DNA from: Promicromonospora sp049532985
GTDB taxonomy: Bacteria; Actinomycetota; Actinomycetes; Actinomycetales; Cellulomonadaceae
NCBI RefSeq assembly: GCF_049532985.1
Contig: NZ_CP186693.1
Location: 868,001-932,000, forward strand
Reading direction: 5' to 3'
Length of the DNA: 64,000 nt
This document shows, in pieces, positions 42,363-50,258 of this stretch. Below the pieces are notes generated by a model. That model did no database searches and was not told the DNA's origin. It worked only from the letters and a program-made list of their open reading frames with translations. How positions within the stretch are numbered: the first letter of the stretch is position 1; every line of letters begins with the position of its first letter. Both the position numbers and the translations under genes were made by a program.

Positions 42363-43010
42363 TCAGGGCTGGATCGTGGGCACGAAGTTGTCCAGGAGGA
42401 ACTGGCCCTCCGCCCCCGGGGGCAGCTCACCCATGAACCGGGTGACGACCCCCGTGGTCGCGGACTGGACGTAGACCTGGAAGTCGATGGTCTGGACCGA
42501 CGGGTCGGCCCAGTGCCCGGTCTGCGCCGCCGTGAGCACGGCCTCCGAGGCGCCCTCCACGTCGATGGAGGTGGCGTGGTACCCGAGCTTGTTGAGCTCC
42601 TTCGGGTCCGGCATCTCCTGGGAGACGAAGGGGGACTGCACCAGGACCCGCCAGTGCAGGTCGCCGAACTCGTCGGAGACCGCGACCTCCGGTGACTCCC
42701 ACTCGTGGCCGCTGCCGCCGTCGCCGACGATCGCCCGGCCGTCCCAGTCGGCCGGGACCTTGTAGCCGACGCCGTCGGTCTCGGTGGACTGCCAGGTGTC
42801 GGTCGCGCCCTTGGTGGGCTCGCCCAGATCGATCGGGATGCCGATCGGGTCGCACGGGCCCGCTGCCTGGCCCGGGGCGTGCGCGGAGGCTGCGGAGCAG
42901 GCCACAGCCGCGGGGGCGGCGCCGGCGACCGTCGCCGAACCCGCCGTGAGGCCGACGACGAGGGCGGACGTCAGGAGGATGGAGCGTGCCTTCTCGTGTG
43001 TGTGTCTCAT
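42363..43010 (-). CDS. Hypothetical secreted protein
   Basis: 215-aa product with a clear Sec signal peptide (basic MRHTHEKAR, then ILLTSALVVGLTAGSATVAGAAP). The mature part is acidic and Gly/Asp-rich, with two cysteines near its N-terminus (ACSAASA, GPCDPIG), possibly disulphide-linked. Residues 80-215 look like a compact beta-rich domain. No family recognised. ATG 43010 selected because the signal peptide starts there. Confidence 0.65.
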   Translation of the reverse strand: MRHTHEKARSILLTSALVVGLTAGSATVAGAAPAAVACSAASAHAPGQAAGPCDPIGIPIDLGEPTKGATDTWQSTETDGVGYKVPADWDGRAIVGDGGSGHEWESPEVAVSDEFGDLHWRVLVQSPFVSQEMPDPKELNKLGYHATSIDVEGASEAVLTAAQTGHWADPSVQTIDFQVYVQSATTGVVTRFMGELPPGAEGQFLLDNFVPTIQP

Positions 43011-43053
43011 GACCACTAGGACGCAGCGGGTGCCCGGTGGGTTGTCCCAGGTC

Positions 43054-43368
43054 CTAGGCGGCGACGACGAGTTCTCCGTCGACCAGCCGGAGCTCGCGCG
43101 GCCACGGCTGCGTCGCCAAGGTCTCCTCGACCCAGACCGACAGCAGCGCCAAGGCAGTCCAGGCACGGTCACGGCCGGGCCACACCGCGGCCAGGTCGCC
43201 CATGTCCAGGTCCTCGGCGAAAGTCCGGAGGTCGTCGTCCGTCACGATGAGACGGATCGGCGGGCCGCCCGTGCGTCCTGCCCACCGGTGGATCTCGAGG
43301 TGCGGTCCGGCCGGGACGACCTCGGTGCCGGGGTCCAGTGACCACTGCTCCACGAGATGTTCGCGCAT
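43054..43368 (-). CDS. Hypothetical 104-aa protein
   Basis: Small acidic soluble protein (HLVEQWSLDPGTEVVPAGPHLEIHRWAGR...AWTALALLSVWVEETLATQPWPRELRLVDGELVV). No signal or membrane span. Not recognised; size and composition are like small polymorphic-toxin immunity proteins but there is no direct evidence. Divergent from the gene at 43438. Confidence 0.55.
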   Translation of the reverse strand: MREHLVEQWSLDPGTEVVPAGPHLEIHRWAGRTGGPPIRLIVTDDDLRTFAEDLDMGDLAAVWPGRDRAWTALALLSVWVEETLATQPWPRELRLVDGELVVAA

Positions 43369-43437
43369 CGGTTCCAGTATGTGCCGCCCTTCGGCGGCGA
43401 CGCGGAAATGGCGTGGAACGAGCTGGGGGGTGTCGGC

Positions 43438-43791
43438 ATGATGACGCCCATGAGCACTGTGACGTTATGGCGCCCGACAGGTCACGCTGAGCTGGCCCTG
43501 GTCGAGGAATCGGGCTGGACCGCGTGGCCTCCGCGTCTCGCCGACCAGCCGATCTTCTATCCCGTGCTCAACGAGGACTATGCCACGCGGATCGCGCGGG
43601 ACTGGAACGTGAAGGCGTCGGGTGCGGGATACGTGACCCGGTTCGAGGTCGAGAAGGAGTTCCTCGACCGGTACGAGGTCCAGCAGGCGGGTGGGCAGAC
43701 CATCCTGGAGTACTGGATCCCCGCCGAGGACCTGCCGGAGCTCAACCGGAACATCGTCGGCAAGATCGCGGTCGTCGCCGAGTACCGGTGA
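43438..43791 (+). CDS. Conserved protein of the type labelled ADP-ribosylation/crystallin J1
   Basis: 117-aa soluble protein: TLWRPTGHAELALVEESGWTAWPPRL, PIFYPVLNEDYATRIARDWNV, GAGYVTRFEV and YWIPAEDLPELNRNIVGKI. This pattern recurs in short bacterial proteins carrying that database name; true ADP-ribosylglycohydrolase motifs are absent, so the name should not be taken as function. GGGGGG 8 nt before ATG 43438 supports that start; ATGs at 43441 and 43450 are alternatives. Possibly an ADP-ribosyltransferase-fold protein (inference). Confidence 0.65.
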   Translation: MMTPMSTVTLWRPTGHAELALVEESGWTAWPPRLADQPIFYPVLNEDYATRIARDWNVKASGAGYVTRFEVEKEFLDRYEVQQAGGQTILEYWIPAEDLPELNRNIVGKIAVVAEYR

Positions 43792-43971
43792 GCCGGGTGA
43801 GGTGCACCTCGGGGAGGGCATTCTGACTAGGGCTTTCCGGCATTCTGGAGGCGGCTAGAGGCCTTGCTGCCTGATGTCTGGGGAGGCTCCGCGCCTGATG
43901 GCGTGACGTGCTCAGTCGTACCGTGCGATGAGTCGGCCGGGCACGCCTCGACCTTCCCCTAGGCTGACGCC

Positions 43972-44598
43972 GTGTCGCTCTCGCTCTGGCTCGCCCTGGT
44001 CGGCGCGGGCGTGCTGATCTCCCTCACGCCCGGCGCAGGCGCCATCAACACCATGTCGAACGCGATGACCTCCGGCTGGGCGCGGTCCATCTGGGGCATC
44101 CTCGGGCAGCAGCTCGCGCTGCTCGTGCACCTCGTGGTGGTCGCGGCCGGGGTCGGCGTGCTGGTCGCAGGCACGCCGTGGCTGTTCGACACCATCCGGT
44201 ACGCCGGTGCCGCCTACCTGGTCTACCTCGGCGTGCGGCAGTTCCTCGCCCGCCCGGGTGCGGGCACCGACGTCGCCGGCGGTGCCCGGGTGCGCGAGCC
44301 GGCCTGGTCGATGTTCCGGCGCGGGCTCATGGTGAACCTCCTGAACCCGAAGGCGATCGTGTTCTTCCTGGCGTTCGTCCCGCAGTTCGTGCGGCCCGAC
44401 CGGCCGCTGGTGGGCCAGTACGCCGTCCTCGCCGCGACCGTCGTGGTCATCGATGTCGTGGTCATGTGGTTCTTCTTCGCTACGACGGCGCGCGGTCTCG
44501 GCCGCCTGACGGCGGGCGAGTCGGGGTCGAAGGTCGTCAACCGCGTGTTCGGCAGCCTGTTCGTGGGCGTCGGGGTGCTGCTCGCGGTGATGCACTGA
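43972..44598 (+). CDS. LysE/RhtB family amino acid exporter
   Basis: 208-aa membrane protein with six predicted spans. LysE-type signature: LISLTPGAGAINTMSNAMTSGW near the N-terminus and MVNLLNPKAIVFFLAFVPQFV in the middle; family members export lysine, homoserine, threonine or related metabolites. GTG start at 43972 has TAGGCT (43960-43965) 6 nt upstream and no Shine-Dalgarno, consistent with leaderless expression. The 180-bp gap before it holds nothing else recognisable. Confidence 0.88.
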   Translation: MSLSLWLALVGAGVLISLTPGAGAINTMSNAMTSGWARSIWGILGQQLALLVHLVVVAAGVGVLVAGTPWLFDTIRYAGAAYLVYLGVRQFLARPGAGTDVAGGARVREPAWSMFRRGLMVNLLNPKAIVFFLAFVPQFVRPDRPLVGQYAVLAATVVVIDVVVMWFFFATTARGLGRLTAGESGSKVVNRVFGSLFVGVGVLLAVMH

Positions 44599-44666
44599 CG
44601 CCGAGCTTCTGGCCGGACCCGCCGGTTTTCGTTGCAGAAAGCCCTCTGACCGGACAGGGTTTCGCC

Positions 44667-45068
44667 ATGACCAGCGGCAGATCGCGCGCTCCGCGTCGGC
44701 CGCCCAGCGGACGGCTCGAAGGCCCAGCGTCGGCCGCTGTGCTGGTCGGCATCGGTGTACTCCTCGGTAACACGTTCGTCGCGCACTCGTGCCTGTTCGG
44801 CTACTGCGTGTCCCCGAAACCGTCCAACGTCGCCACCTACTGGATCACCGCGTCGATTGTGGCCGTGCTGGCCGCGTTCACCGTGTGGTCCGCACAGGAG
44901 CGTGGCTCGGGGCCCGCGTTGGCGTGGCATTCGATCGTCGCCGTCGTGGCGTTGCTGGCGATCCTGATATTTGCGGTGCCGACGACCGATGTTCCGTCCG
45001 AGGTGGTCGTCCCGTCGTCGCCCCCGCCGCCTGCCGGCTGCTTCGGCGAGAACTGCCTCGGGGGCTGA
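44667..45068 (+). CDS. Hypothetical small membrane protein
   Basis: 133-aa protein with about three hydrophobic segments (AAVLVGIGVLLGNTFVA; ITASIVAVLAAFTVW; IVAVVALLAILIFAV), a basic N-terminus and a Pro-rich extracellular tail ending CFGENCLGG. Cysteines also in SCLFGYC. No family recognised. Start ATG chosen 68 bp after LysE. Confidence 0.55.
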   Translation: MTSGRSRAPRRPPSGRLEGPASAAVLVGIGVLLGNTFVAHSCLFGYCVSPKPSNVATYWITASIVAVLAAFTVWSAQERGSGPALAWHSIVAVVALLAILIFAVPTTDVPSEVVVPSSPPPPAGCFGENCLGG

Positions 45069-45080
45069 GGCGGGGCGCTG

Positions 45081-47033
45081 TCACCGCACCCCCAGCGCCC
45101 CGCGGCCGACCCCGTCCGGCACCTCCAGCACGTGCCGCACGAGGCGTTCCAGCACCGCGATCCCGTCCGCCGAGAGCACCGACTCCAGGTGCCCCTGGAC
45201 GGAGGCGACCCCGGGGCCGCGCAGCGCCGTGAGCACCCCCTCGGCGTCGACCGACGGCTCCAGCGCGAGCCGGGCCACCGGGTCGTCGGCGGCGTCCGCG
45301 GCGAGCGTGGTCACGTACGCGCCGAAGGTGTTGTAGTAGCCGACGGCGGCCGTGGTGCCGAGCACGTCGGCGTCGAGCCGCACACCCTGCCGCGGGGCGG
45401 GCAGCGGGCGGACCGGGAAGCCGGCCAGCCCGGCGAGCACCTGGTGGCTCAGGCAGACCGCCAGCAGCGGCCGGCCCGCGGCGACGCGTTCGTGGATCCG
45501 CCGCGTGACGGCGGTGATCCGGGGGTCCTCGTGGTCGCGGGGGTCGCCCGGACCGGGGCCGAGCACGACCAGGTCGGCGGCGAGCACGTCGTCCACGGCG
45601 TCCCACCGGACCACGCGGGCGTTCATGCCCAGGTGGCCCAGCTGGTGGGCGAGCATCGTCGTGAACTGGTCCTCGTGGTCGACCACCAGCACGTCCCGCC
45701 CGGTGAGCGACGAGGGCTCGGGAGCAGCCACGGCGGTGTCCTGCGGCCGCACCCAGAACTCGGCGAGCTGCCCGTTGCGGACGGCCAGCGCCTCGGCCAC
45801 GCCCTCCTGCGCGTTCAGGTCGACCACGGCGTCGGGCGCTGCGCCACGCGGCACCAGCCCGAGGGAGGAGAGCACCCCGGCGGCCTTGGCCCGGGTCTCG
45901 GCCACCTCGTGCTCCGGCACGGAGTGCCGCACCAGGGTGGCCCCGGCGGGGACGGTCACGCGGCCGCCGTCGTGCAGGTAGGCCGTGCGGATGAGGATCG
46001 GGGCGTCGAGCGAGTACCCGCCCGAGGCGCCGTCCGGCTCGAAGAGGGCGAGGAAGCCCGAGTAGTAGCCGCGCGGGCGCGTCTCGTGCCGGGCGATGAC
46101 CGTGCAGGCGTTCTCCATGGGCGACCCGGTCACGGTGGGTGCGAACATCGTCAGCCGCAGGGCCTCGCGCGGGTCCACGGCGGTACGGCCCTCCAGCAGG
46201 TACTCGGTGTGGCTGAGCCGGGCCATCTGCTTGAGGTACGGGCCCACGATGCGCCCGCCGTCCGGGCAGAGCGCGCTCATCATCTTCATCTCCTCGTCGA
46301 CCACCATGAAGAGCTCCTCGTTCTCCTTGGTGTCGCGCAGGAAGTCCAGCACCCCCTCGCGCGTGGGGCCCGACGCCGGGTGCCGGTACGTACCGCTGAT
46401 CGGGTTCATGCGGGCGACGCCGTCGTGCAGGGTCAGGTGCCGCTCGGGGGTGGCGCCCGCCAGGGACACGGCGGCGCCGGGCCCCGGGACGTGCACCGCG
46501 AACGTCCAGTACGAGCCGACCTCGTGGGTGAGCAGTGCCCGGAACCACGACGTCAGCGTGGGCACCGGTGCCGCGTCGGTCCGGGCCTCGAAGCTGCGCA
46601 TCACCACGAAGTTGGCGCCGGCGCCCTGCCCGATCTCGTCGTCGATCACGCGGCGCACGATCCCCGCGTACTCGTCGTCGGGGGTGTCGAAGCCGAGCGG
46701 CTCGGCCGCCACGGGCTCGGGCGGCAGCGCGGCGAGCGCGTCCGGCAGAGCGACCCGCTCCGACTCGCGGACCACCAGGCAGCGCAGCGGGGCGCCGTCG
46801 TCGTGCACGGTGAAGCCGCGCTCGCGGGCCTGGCGGTACGGGACGACGGCGAGCACCGGCGCGCCGTCCAGCGGGATGTCCCGCAGCAGGTCGGCGTCGA
46901 CGACGTCACCGGTCAGCACCTCGACCTCGGTGCCGCTGTGGCGGCGCAGGAGGGCGAAGGGGAGCGAGCCGTCGGAGGCCAGGACCCGGTCCAGGAGCGG
47001 GTGCGGGCCGGCGGAGCCAGGGTGGTGGGACAT
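45081..47033 (-). CDS. Fused anthranilate synthase-type enzyme (TrpE-TrpG/PhzE-like)
   Basis: 650-aa chorismate-utilising enzyme fusing the TrpE-like synthase half (1-430; TPERHLTL, MNPISGTYRHPA, LDFLRDTKENEELFMVVDEEMKMMS, VTGSPMENA) to a class I glutamine amidotransferase (455-640; GPGPGDPRDH, nucleophile Cys in LAVCLSHQVLAG, catalytic His in VQGHLESV). It makes anthranilate or aminodeoxyisochorismate from chorismate and glutamine. The fused layout and the variant amidotransferase motif CLSHQ are shared with PhzE-like enzymes. A Trp-codon attenuator precedes it (47094-47195), so tryptophan supply controls it, favouring a role tied to anthranilate or tryptophan. ATG 47033 with GAGAGG. Confidence 0.87.
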   Translation of the reverse strand: MSHHPGSAGPHPLLDRVLASDGSLPFALLRRHSGTEVEVLTGDVVDADLLRDIPLDGAPVLAVVPYRQARERGFTVHDDGAPLRCLVVRESERVALPDALAALPPEPVAAEPLGFDTPDDEYAGIVRRVIDDEIGQGAGANFVVMRSFEARTDAAPVPTLTSWFRALLTHEVGSYWTFAVHVPGPGAAVSLAGATPERHLTLHDGVARMNPISGTYRHPASGPTREGVLDFLRDTKENEELFMVVDEEMKMMSALCPDGGRIVGPYLKQMARLSHTEYLLEGRTAVDPREALRLTMFAPTVTGSPMENACTVIARHETRPRGYYSGFLALFEPDGASGGYSLDAPILIRTAYLHDGGRVTVPAGATLVRHSVPEHEVAETRAKAAGVLSSLGLVPRGAAPDAVVDLNAQEGVAEALAVRNGQLAEFWVRPQDTAVAAPEPSSLTGRDVLVVDHEDQFTTMLAHQLGHLGMNARVVRWDAVDDVLAADLVVLGPGPGDPRDHEDPRITAVTRRIHERVAAGRPLLAVCLSHQVLAGLAGFPVRPLPAPRQGVRLDADVLGTTAAVGYYNTFGAYVTTLAADAADDPVARLALEPSVDAEGVLTALRGPGVASVQGHLESVLSADGIAVLERLVRHVLEVPDGVGRGALGVR

Positions 47034-47044
47034 ACGGGGCCTCT

Positions 47045-47070
47045 CGGTTCGGGGTGCTCGACCCGAACCG
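47045..47070 (-). promoter_or_regulatory. Hairpin over the ribosome-binding region of the anthranilate synthase-type gene
   Basis: CGGTTCGGG (47045-47053) and CCCGAACCG (47062-47070), 9-bp stem, 8-base loop, placed between the attenuator terminator and the GAGAGG ribosome-binding site; it may shield or present that site. Confidence 0.5.
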
Positions 47071-47093
47071 GGAGCCTCGTGGGGAGACACGAA

Positions 47094-47163
47094 ACGACCG
47101 CCTCGGGCGAGGCGGTCGTGGACGTGTGAGTGGATGCGTCGCGAGCCCGCCTAGTCGGCGGGC
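47094..47163 (-). promoter_or_regulatory. Tryptophan transcription attenuator
   Basis: Minus strand order: pause hairpin GCCCGCC/GGCGGGC (47157-47163 with 47145-47151) overlapping the Trp codons and stop of the leader; then a 12-bp terminator stem (47108-47119 with 47094-47105) followed by TTTC. The second arm of the pause hairpin (GGCGG) can instead pair with CCGCC of the first terminator arm, giving the mutually exclusive antiterminator expected when ribosomes stall at the Trp codons. Confidence 0.75.
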
Positions 47164-47195
47164 CACCAGTCCAGGCAGATGCGGGGCGACGTCAT
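47151..47195 (-). CDS. trpL: Trp leader peptide (MTSPRICLDWWPAD)
   Basis: 14-codon ORF ending in TAG with tandem Trp codons at positions 10-11 (47163-47168), just ahead of a chorismate-utilising enzyme gene. The ATG lies 7 nt after the -10 TAACGT, so it is probably translated leaderless. Ribosome stalling here during tryptophan shortage would prevent terminator formation. Confidence 0.8.
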   Translation of the reverse strand: MTSPRICLDWWPAD

Positions 47196-47202
47196 GGCCG
47201 GA

Positions 47203-47231
47203 ACGTTAGCCGTGCCCGCGCGCGATGTCCA
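47203..47231 (-). promoter_or_regulatory. Promoter of the trp leader transcript
   Basis: Minus strand TGGACA (47226-47231), 17 bp, TAACGT (47203-47208). Begins 5 bp after the stop of the upstream citryl-CoA-lyase-like gene, so the synthase gene has its own transcription start. Confidence 0.7.
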
Positions 47232-47235
47232 CCGC

Positions 47236-48081
47236 TCACGTCCGGTCGGCCAGGTCCCGGGGACCGGGCCCGTCGTAGCCGGCCAGGAGGGGGCGCGGGA
47301 TCGGCCCCTTGATCCGTGCCCCGCCGGTGGTCTCCTCCCAGGCGTGGGCGAGGATGCCGACGCTGCGGGACAGGACGAACAGGCCGCGCCCGAGCTCAGG
47401 AGGGAACCCGAGCTCGCTGTACACGATCGCGGTGGCCCCGTCGACGTTCATCGGCACGGGACGGGCGCGCCCGGCGGCCAGCGCCGACTCGACCGCCTGC
47501 CCGGCCCGCAGCGCCCAGCCGGTCACGGCGCCCTCGTCGACGGCCTGGGCGGTGAGGTCGAGGAGCGGGTCGCGGCGCGGGTCGCGCGGGTGGAACCGGT
47601 GCCCGAAGCCCGGCACGTGCTCACCGCGCTCCCGGTACTCGGCCACCAGGCCGGCCGCGGCCGCCGCGAGCTCCTCGCCCTGCTCGGCGCGCCGGTGCAC
47701 CTCGGCCAGGACCTCCATGCACTGCTGGCCGGCGCCGCCGTGCACGTCGCCCAGCAGGTTGGTCCCGGTCGCGACGGCGTTGTTGAGCCCGACGCCGCAG
47801 GTCGCGGCCATGCGCGCGGCCGCGATGGACGGCGCCTGCGGCCCGTGGTCGACGGCGGACACGAGGGCCGCCTCCAGGAGACGGCTCTGCGCCGGGGTGG
47901 GCAGCTCGCCGCGCAGCATGAGCCAGATCTGGTCGACGAAGGTGATGGTGCCGACGAGCTGTTCGACGGGGTACCCGCGCAGCAGGATCTCCCCGGGCCG
48001 GATGCGGGTGATGCCCGTGCGCCACCACCCGGTGACCCGCTCCTCGTACTCCTCGGCGGTGGGGAACGCGGGGCTGCTCAT
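47236..48081 (-). CDS. Citryl-CoA lyase/citrate synthase-fold protein
   Basis: 281-aa citrate-synthase-superfamily enzyme, much shorter than citrate synthase (~430 aa), matching stand-alone citryl-CoA lyases that cleave citryl-CoA (or a related acyl-CoA) to acetyl-CoA and a keto acid. Active-site residues are placed: His in LLGDVHGGAGQQ, His in VPGFGHRFHPRDPR, Asp in NVDGATAIVYSELGFP. Start ATG 48081 overlaps the CoA-transferase stop by 4 bp. With that transferase and the tricarboxylate importer it forms a plausible route from imported acid to CoA ester to cleavage products. Confidence 0.82.
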   Translation of the reverse strand: MSSPAFPTAEEYEERVTGWWRTGITRIRPGEILLRGYPVEQLVGTITFVDQIWLMLRGELPTPAQSRLLEAALVSAVDHGPQAPSIAAARMAATCGVGLNNAVATGTNLLGDVHGGAGQQCMEVLAEVHRRAEQGEELAAAAAGLVAEYRERGEHVPGFGHRFHPRDPRRDPLLDLTAQAVDEGAVTGWALRAGQAVESALAAGRARPVPMNVDGATAIVYSELGFPPELGRGLFVLSRSVGILAHAWEETTGGARIKGPIPRPLLAGYDGPGPRDLADRT

Positions 48082-49286
48082 ACGGTTCCTTCCTCGTGCA
48101 TCGTGGCGATCGCGGCGTCGTCGTAGCCGAGCTCGCGCAGGATCGTGTCGGTGTGCTCGCCCAGCAGGGGCGGCTCGTGCGCGGGGACCGGGGCGGCACC
48201 GTCCACGTGGACGGGGCTGCCGAGCACGCGTAGGTCACGGTCCGGGTCACCCGGGAAGGGCAGGTCGTGCACGAAGCCCCGCGCGCGGACCTGGTCCTGG
48301 GCGAGGGCCTCGGGCACGCTGAGCACGCGGGCGGCAGGGACGCCCGCCGCGGCCAGCACGGTCTCCCACTCCGCGGCCGGGCGGCCGGCCAGGGCCGCCT
48401 CGATCTGCGCGGTGAGCTCCCGGCGGTGCACCTTGCGCGCCGACCGCTCGGCGAAGCGCGGGTCGTCGCACAGGTCGGGCCGTCCCAGCAGGCGGCAGAG
48501 CGTGACGAACTGGCGCTGCTCGTTGGCGGAGATGTTGAGCATCCCGTCGCCCGTCGCGAACGTGCCGGACGGCGCCGCGGTGAAGTTGTCGTTGCCCATC
48601 GGGACCGGGTCCTGGCCGGCGATGAGGTGGTTGGACACGACCCAGCCCATGGCCGTCATGGCGGACTCCAGCATCGACACGTCCAGCCGCACGCCCTCGC
48701 CGGTGCGGTCGCGGTGCACGAGCGCCGAGGCGACGGCGAAGGCCGCCGTCATGCCGCCGAGCGTGTCCGCGACCGGGTAGCCGGCGCGCAGCGGCCCGGT
48801 CTGCTCGGTGCCGGTGGCGCTCATCATCCCGGAGACACCCTGCACGATCTGGTCGTAGGCGGGCCGGTCGCGCAGCGGCCCGTCCTGCCCGAAACCGGAG
48901 ACTGCGCAGTAGACGAGCCGGGGGTTGGCCGCCCTCAGCCGGTCCCAGCCGAGGCCGAGCCGGTCCAGCACGCCGGGGCGGAAGTTCTCCACCAGCACGT
49001 CGGCGCCCTCGACGGCGCGGAGCAGCACGTCGCGGCCCGCCGCGCTCTTCAGGTTCAGGGTGAGGGAACGCTTGGCGCTGTTCTGCGCGAGGAACGAGGC
49101 ACCCGTCCCGGCCTCGTTCAGGGCGTGGTCGGCGCCGAGCCGGCGGGCCAGGTCACCCGCGCCGGGGATCTCCACCTTGATCACGTCGGCGCCCAGGAGG
49201 GCGAGCTGGTAGCTGGCGAACGGGCCGGCCAGCACGTTGGTGAGGTCGAGCACCCGCACGCCGTCCAGGAGCGCGGTGGGGTTCAC
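48078..49286 (-). CDS. CaiB/BaiF family III CoA-transferase
   Basis: 402-aa class III acyl-CoA transferase. Family features: LDGVRVLDLTNVLAGPFASYQLALLGADVIKVE, NSAKRSLTLNLKS, catalytic Asp in RPAYDQIVQGVSGMM, and VADTLGGMTAAFAVASAL. These enzymes move CoA between carboxylic acids; partners include itaconate, citramalate, formate/oxalate and citrate-like acids. GTG start 49286 overlaps the IclR stop and its own stop overlaps the lyase start, giving a tightly coupled regulator-transferase-lyase operon. Confidence 0.9.
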   Translation of the reverse strand: MNPTALLDGVRVLDLTNVLAGPFASYQLALLGADVIKVEIPGAGDLARRLGADHALNEAGTGASFLAQNSAKRSLTLNLKSAAGRDVLLRAVEGADVLVENFRPGVLDRLGLGWDRLRAANPRLVYCAVSGFGQDGPLRDRPAYDQIVQGVSGMMSATGTEQTGPLRAGYPVADTLGGMTAAFAVASALVHRDRTGEGVRLDVSMLESAMTAMGWVVSNHLIAGQDPVPMGNDNFTAAPSGTFATGDGMLNISANEQRQFVTLCRLLGRPDLCDDPRFAERSARKVHRRELTAQIEAALAGRPAAEWETVLAAAGVPAARVLSVPEALAQDQVRARGFVHDLPFPGDPDRDLRVLGSPVHVDGAAPVPAHEPPLLGEHTDTILRELGYDDAAIATMHEEGTV

Positions 49287-50050
49287 GCGATGCCCCCGAA
49301 GAAGGGGATCTCGGCGAGCCGGCCGGCCGCCTCGACCACGAAGGGCCGCCAGGTGTCGAGGTGGTCCGCGGTGAACCGGCTGGTGGGGCCGCCGAGCCCC
49401 ACGGCCGCCACGACGTCGCCCGCGGGCGTGACCACGGGTGCGGCCAGGGCGGAGACGCCTGGTTCGCGCTCGCCGTGGCTCGCCGCCCAGCCCTGCTGCC
49501 GTGCCTGCTCGACGGTCCGGACGAGGCCTGCGGCGAAGTCGGGGCCGCGGCCGGCGGCGGCGCCGAGGGCCGCGACCTGCTCCGCCGGCAACCCCGTCAG
49601 GAGGGCGTGCCCGGTGGCGCCGAGGACGACCGGCATCCCGTCGCCCACGCGCACGACGTGCCGGAGCTGCTGCGTGCCCTCCTGCTGCGCGATGCACACG
49701 CGCGAGGCGCCCTGGCGCACGTAGACGCGGCTGGACTCCCCGCCGCAGTCGACCCCGAGCTGCCGCAGCACGTCCATCGCCTCGGGCGGCACCGCCCAGG
49801 TGGCCTGCGCGAGTCGCGACCAGCGCATCAGGCCGACGCCGGGCACGATGCGCCCGTCGCCGCGGGTCCACAGCATGCCGGCGTGCTCCAGCGTGGTCAC
49901 GAGCCGGACCACGGTGGACTTGGCCAGGCCGCTGGCCTCGACCAGGTCCCGGACGCTGCGGGAGGTGTGCTGCTCGTCGAAGTGGCCCAGCAGGTCCAGC
50001 GCGCGGTGCACGCTGCGCACCCCGTCACCGCCCGTCGTCGCCTCTGTCAC
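49283..50050 (-). CDS. IclR family transcriptional regulator
   Basis: 255-aa IclR-type regulator. Winged-helix residues about 10-70 (RSVHRALDLLGHFDE...TSRSVRDLVEASGLAKSTVVRLVTTLEHAG), then the GAF-like effector domain with VYVRQGASRVCIAQQEG and the C-terminal GVSALAAPVVTPAGDVVAAVGLGGPTSRF. GTG 50050 with GGAG six bases upstream chosen over 50113. It heads the lyase operon and faces the Tct transporter operon across a 120-bp gap with a 38-bp palindromic site; it likely controls both in response to the imported acid. Confidence 0.9.
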   Translation of the reverse strand: MTEATTGGDGVRSVHRALDLLGHFDEQHTSRSVRDLVEASGLAKSTVVRLVTTLEHAGMLWTRGDGRIVPGVGLMRWSRLAQATWAVPPEAMDVLRQLGVDCGGESSRVYVRQGASRVCIAQQEGTQQLRHVVRVGDGMPVVLGATGHALLTGLPAEQVAALGAAAGRGPDFAAGLVRTVEQARQQGWAASHGEREPGVSALAAPVVTPAGDVVAAVGLGGPTSRFTADHLDTWRPFVVEAAGRLAEIPFFGGIA

Positions 50051-50114
50051 CAGGTCTCCTTGCTCGTGGGGCCTGCCGGGTTGCCAGACCGAATCTCGCT
50101 CACGTAGCCTCACC

Positions 50115-50152
50115 GTACCACCAGGCAGAACTGTCGAACCGTCTGGTGGTAC
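50115..50152. promoter_or_regulatory. IclR operator, long-spaced palindrome
   Basis: Exact inverted repeat GTACCACCAG (50115-50124) and CTGGTGGTAC (50143-50152), spacer 18 bp, midway between the divergent IclR and transporter operons. The half sites are nearly three helical turns apart, fitting a tetramer or two dimers. Confidence 0.75.
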
Positions 50153-50170
50153 GCAATGGAGGAGTCAACG

Positions 50171-50248
50171 ATGACGACGAACGCCGGTCCCGTCCTGGAC
50201 GTCGGGGTCACGACCGCGACCCGCGCATCGCTCCAGCCCCACGCCTGA
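50171..50248 (+). CDS. 25-aa leader ORF before the Usp gene
   Basis: ATG 50171 with a strong GGAGGAG 6 nt upstream, reading MTTNAGPVLDVGVTTATR plus ASLQPHA, TGA at 50246-50248. Its stop lies within TGAGGAGG, the ribosome-binding site of the next gene, so translation would be coupled. May be a real small protein or a leader setting Usp expression; no match recognised. Confidence 0.5.
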   Translation: MTTNAGPVLDVGVTTATRASLQPHA

Positions 50249-50258
50249 GGAGGCACCC

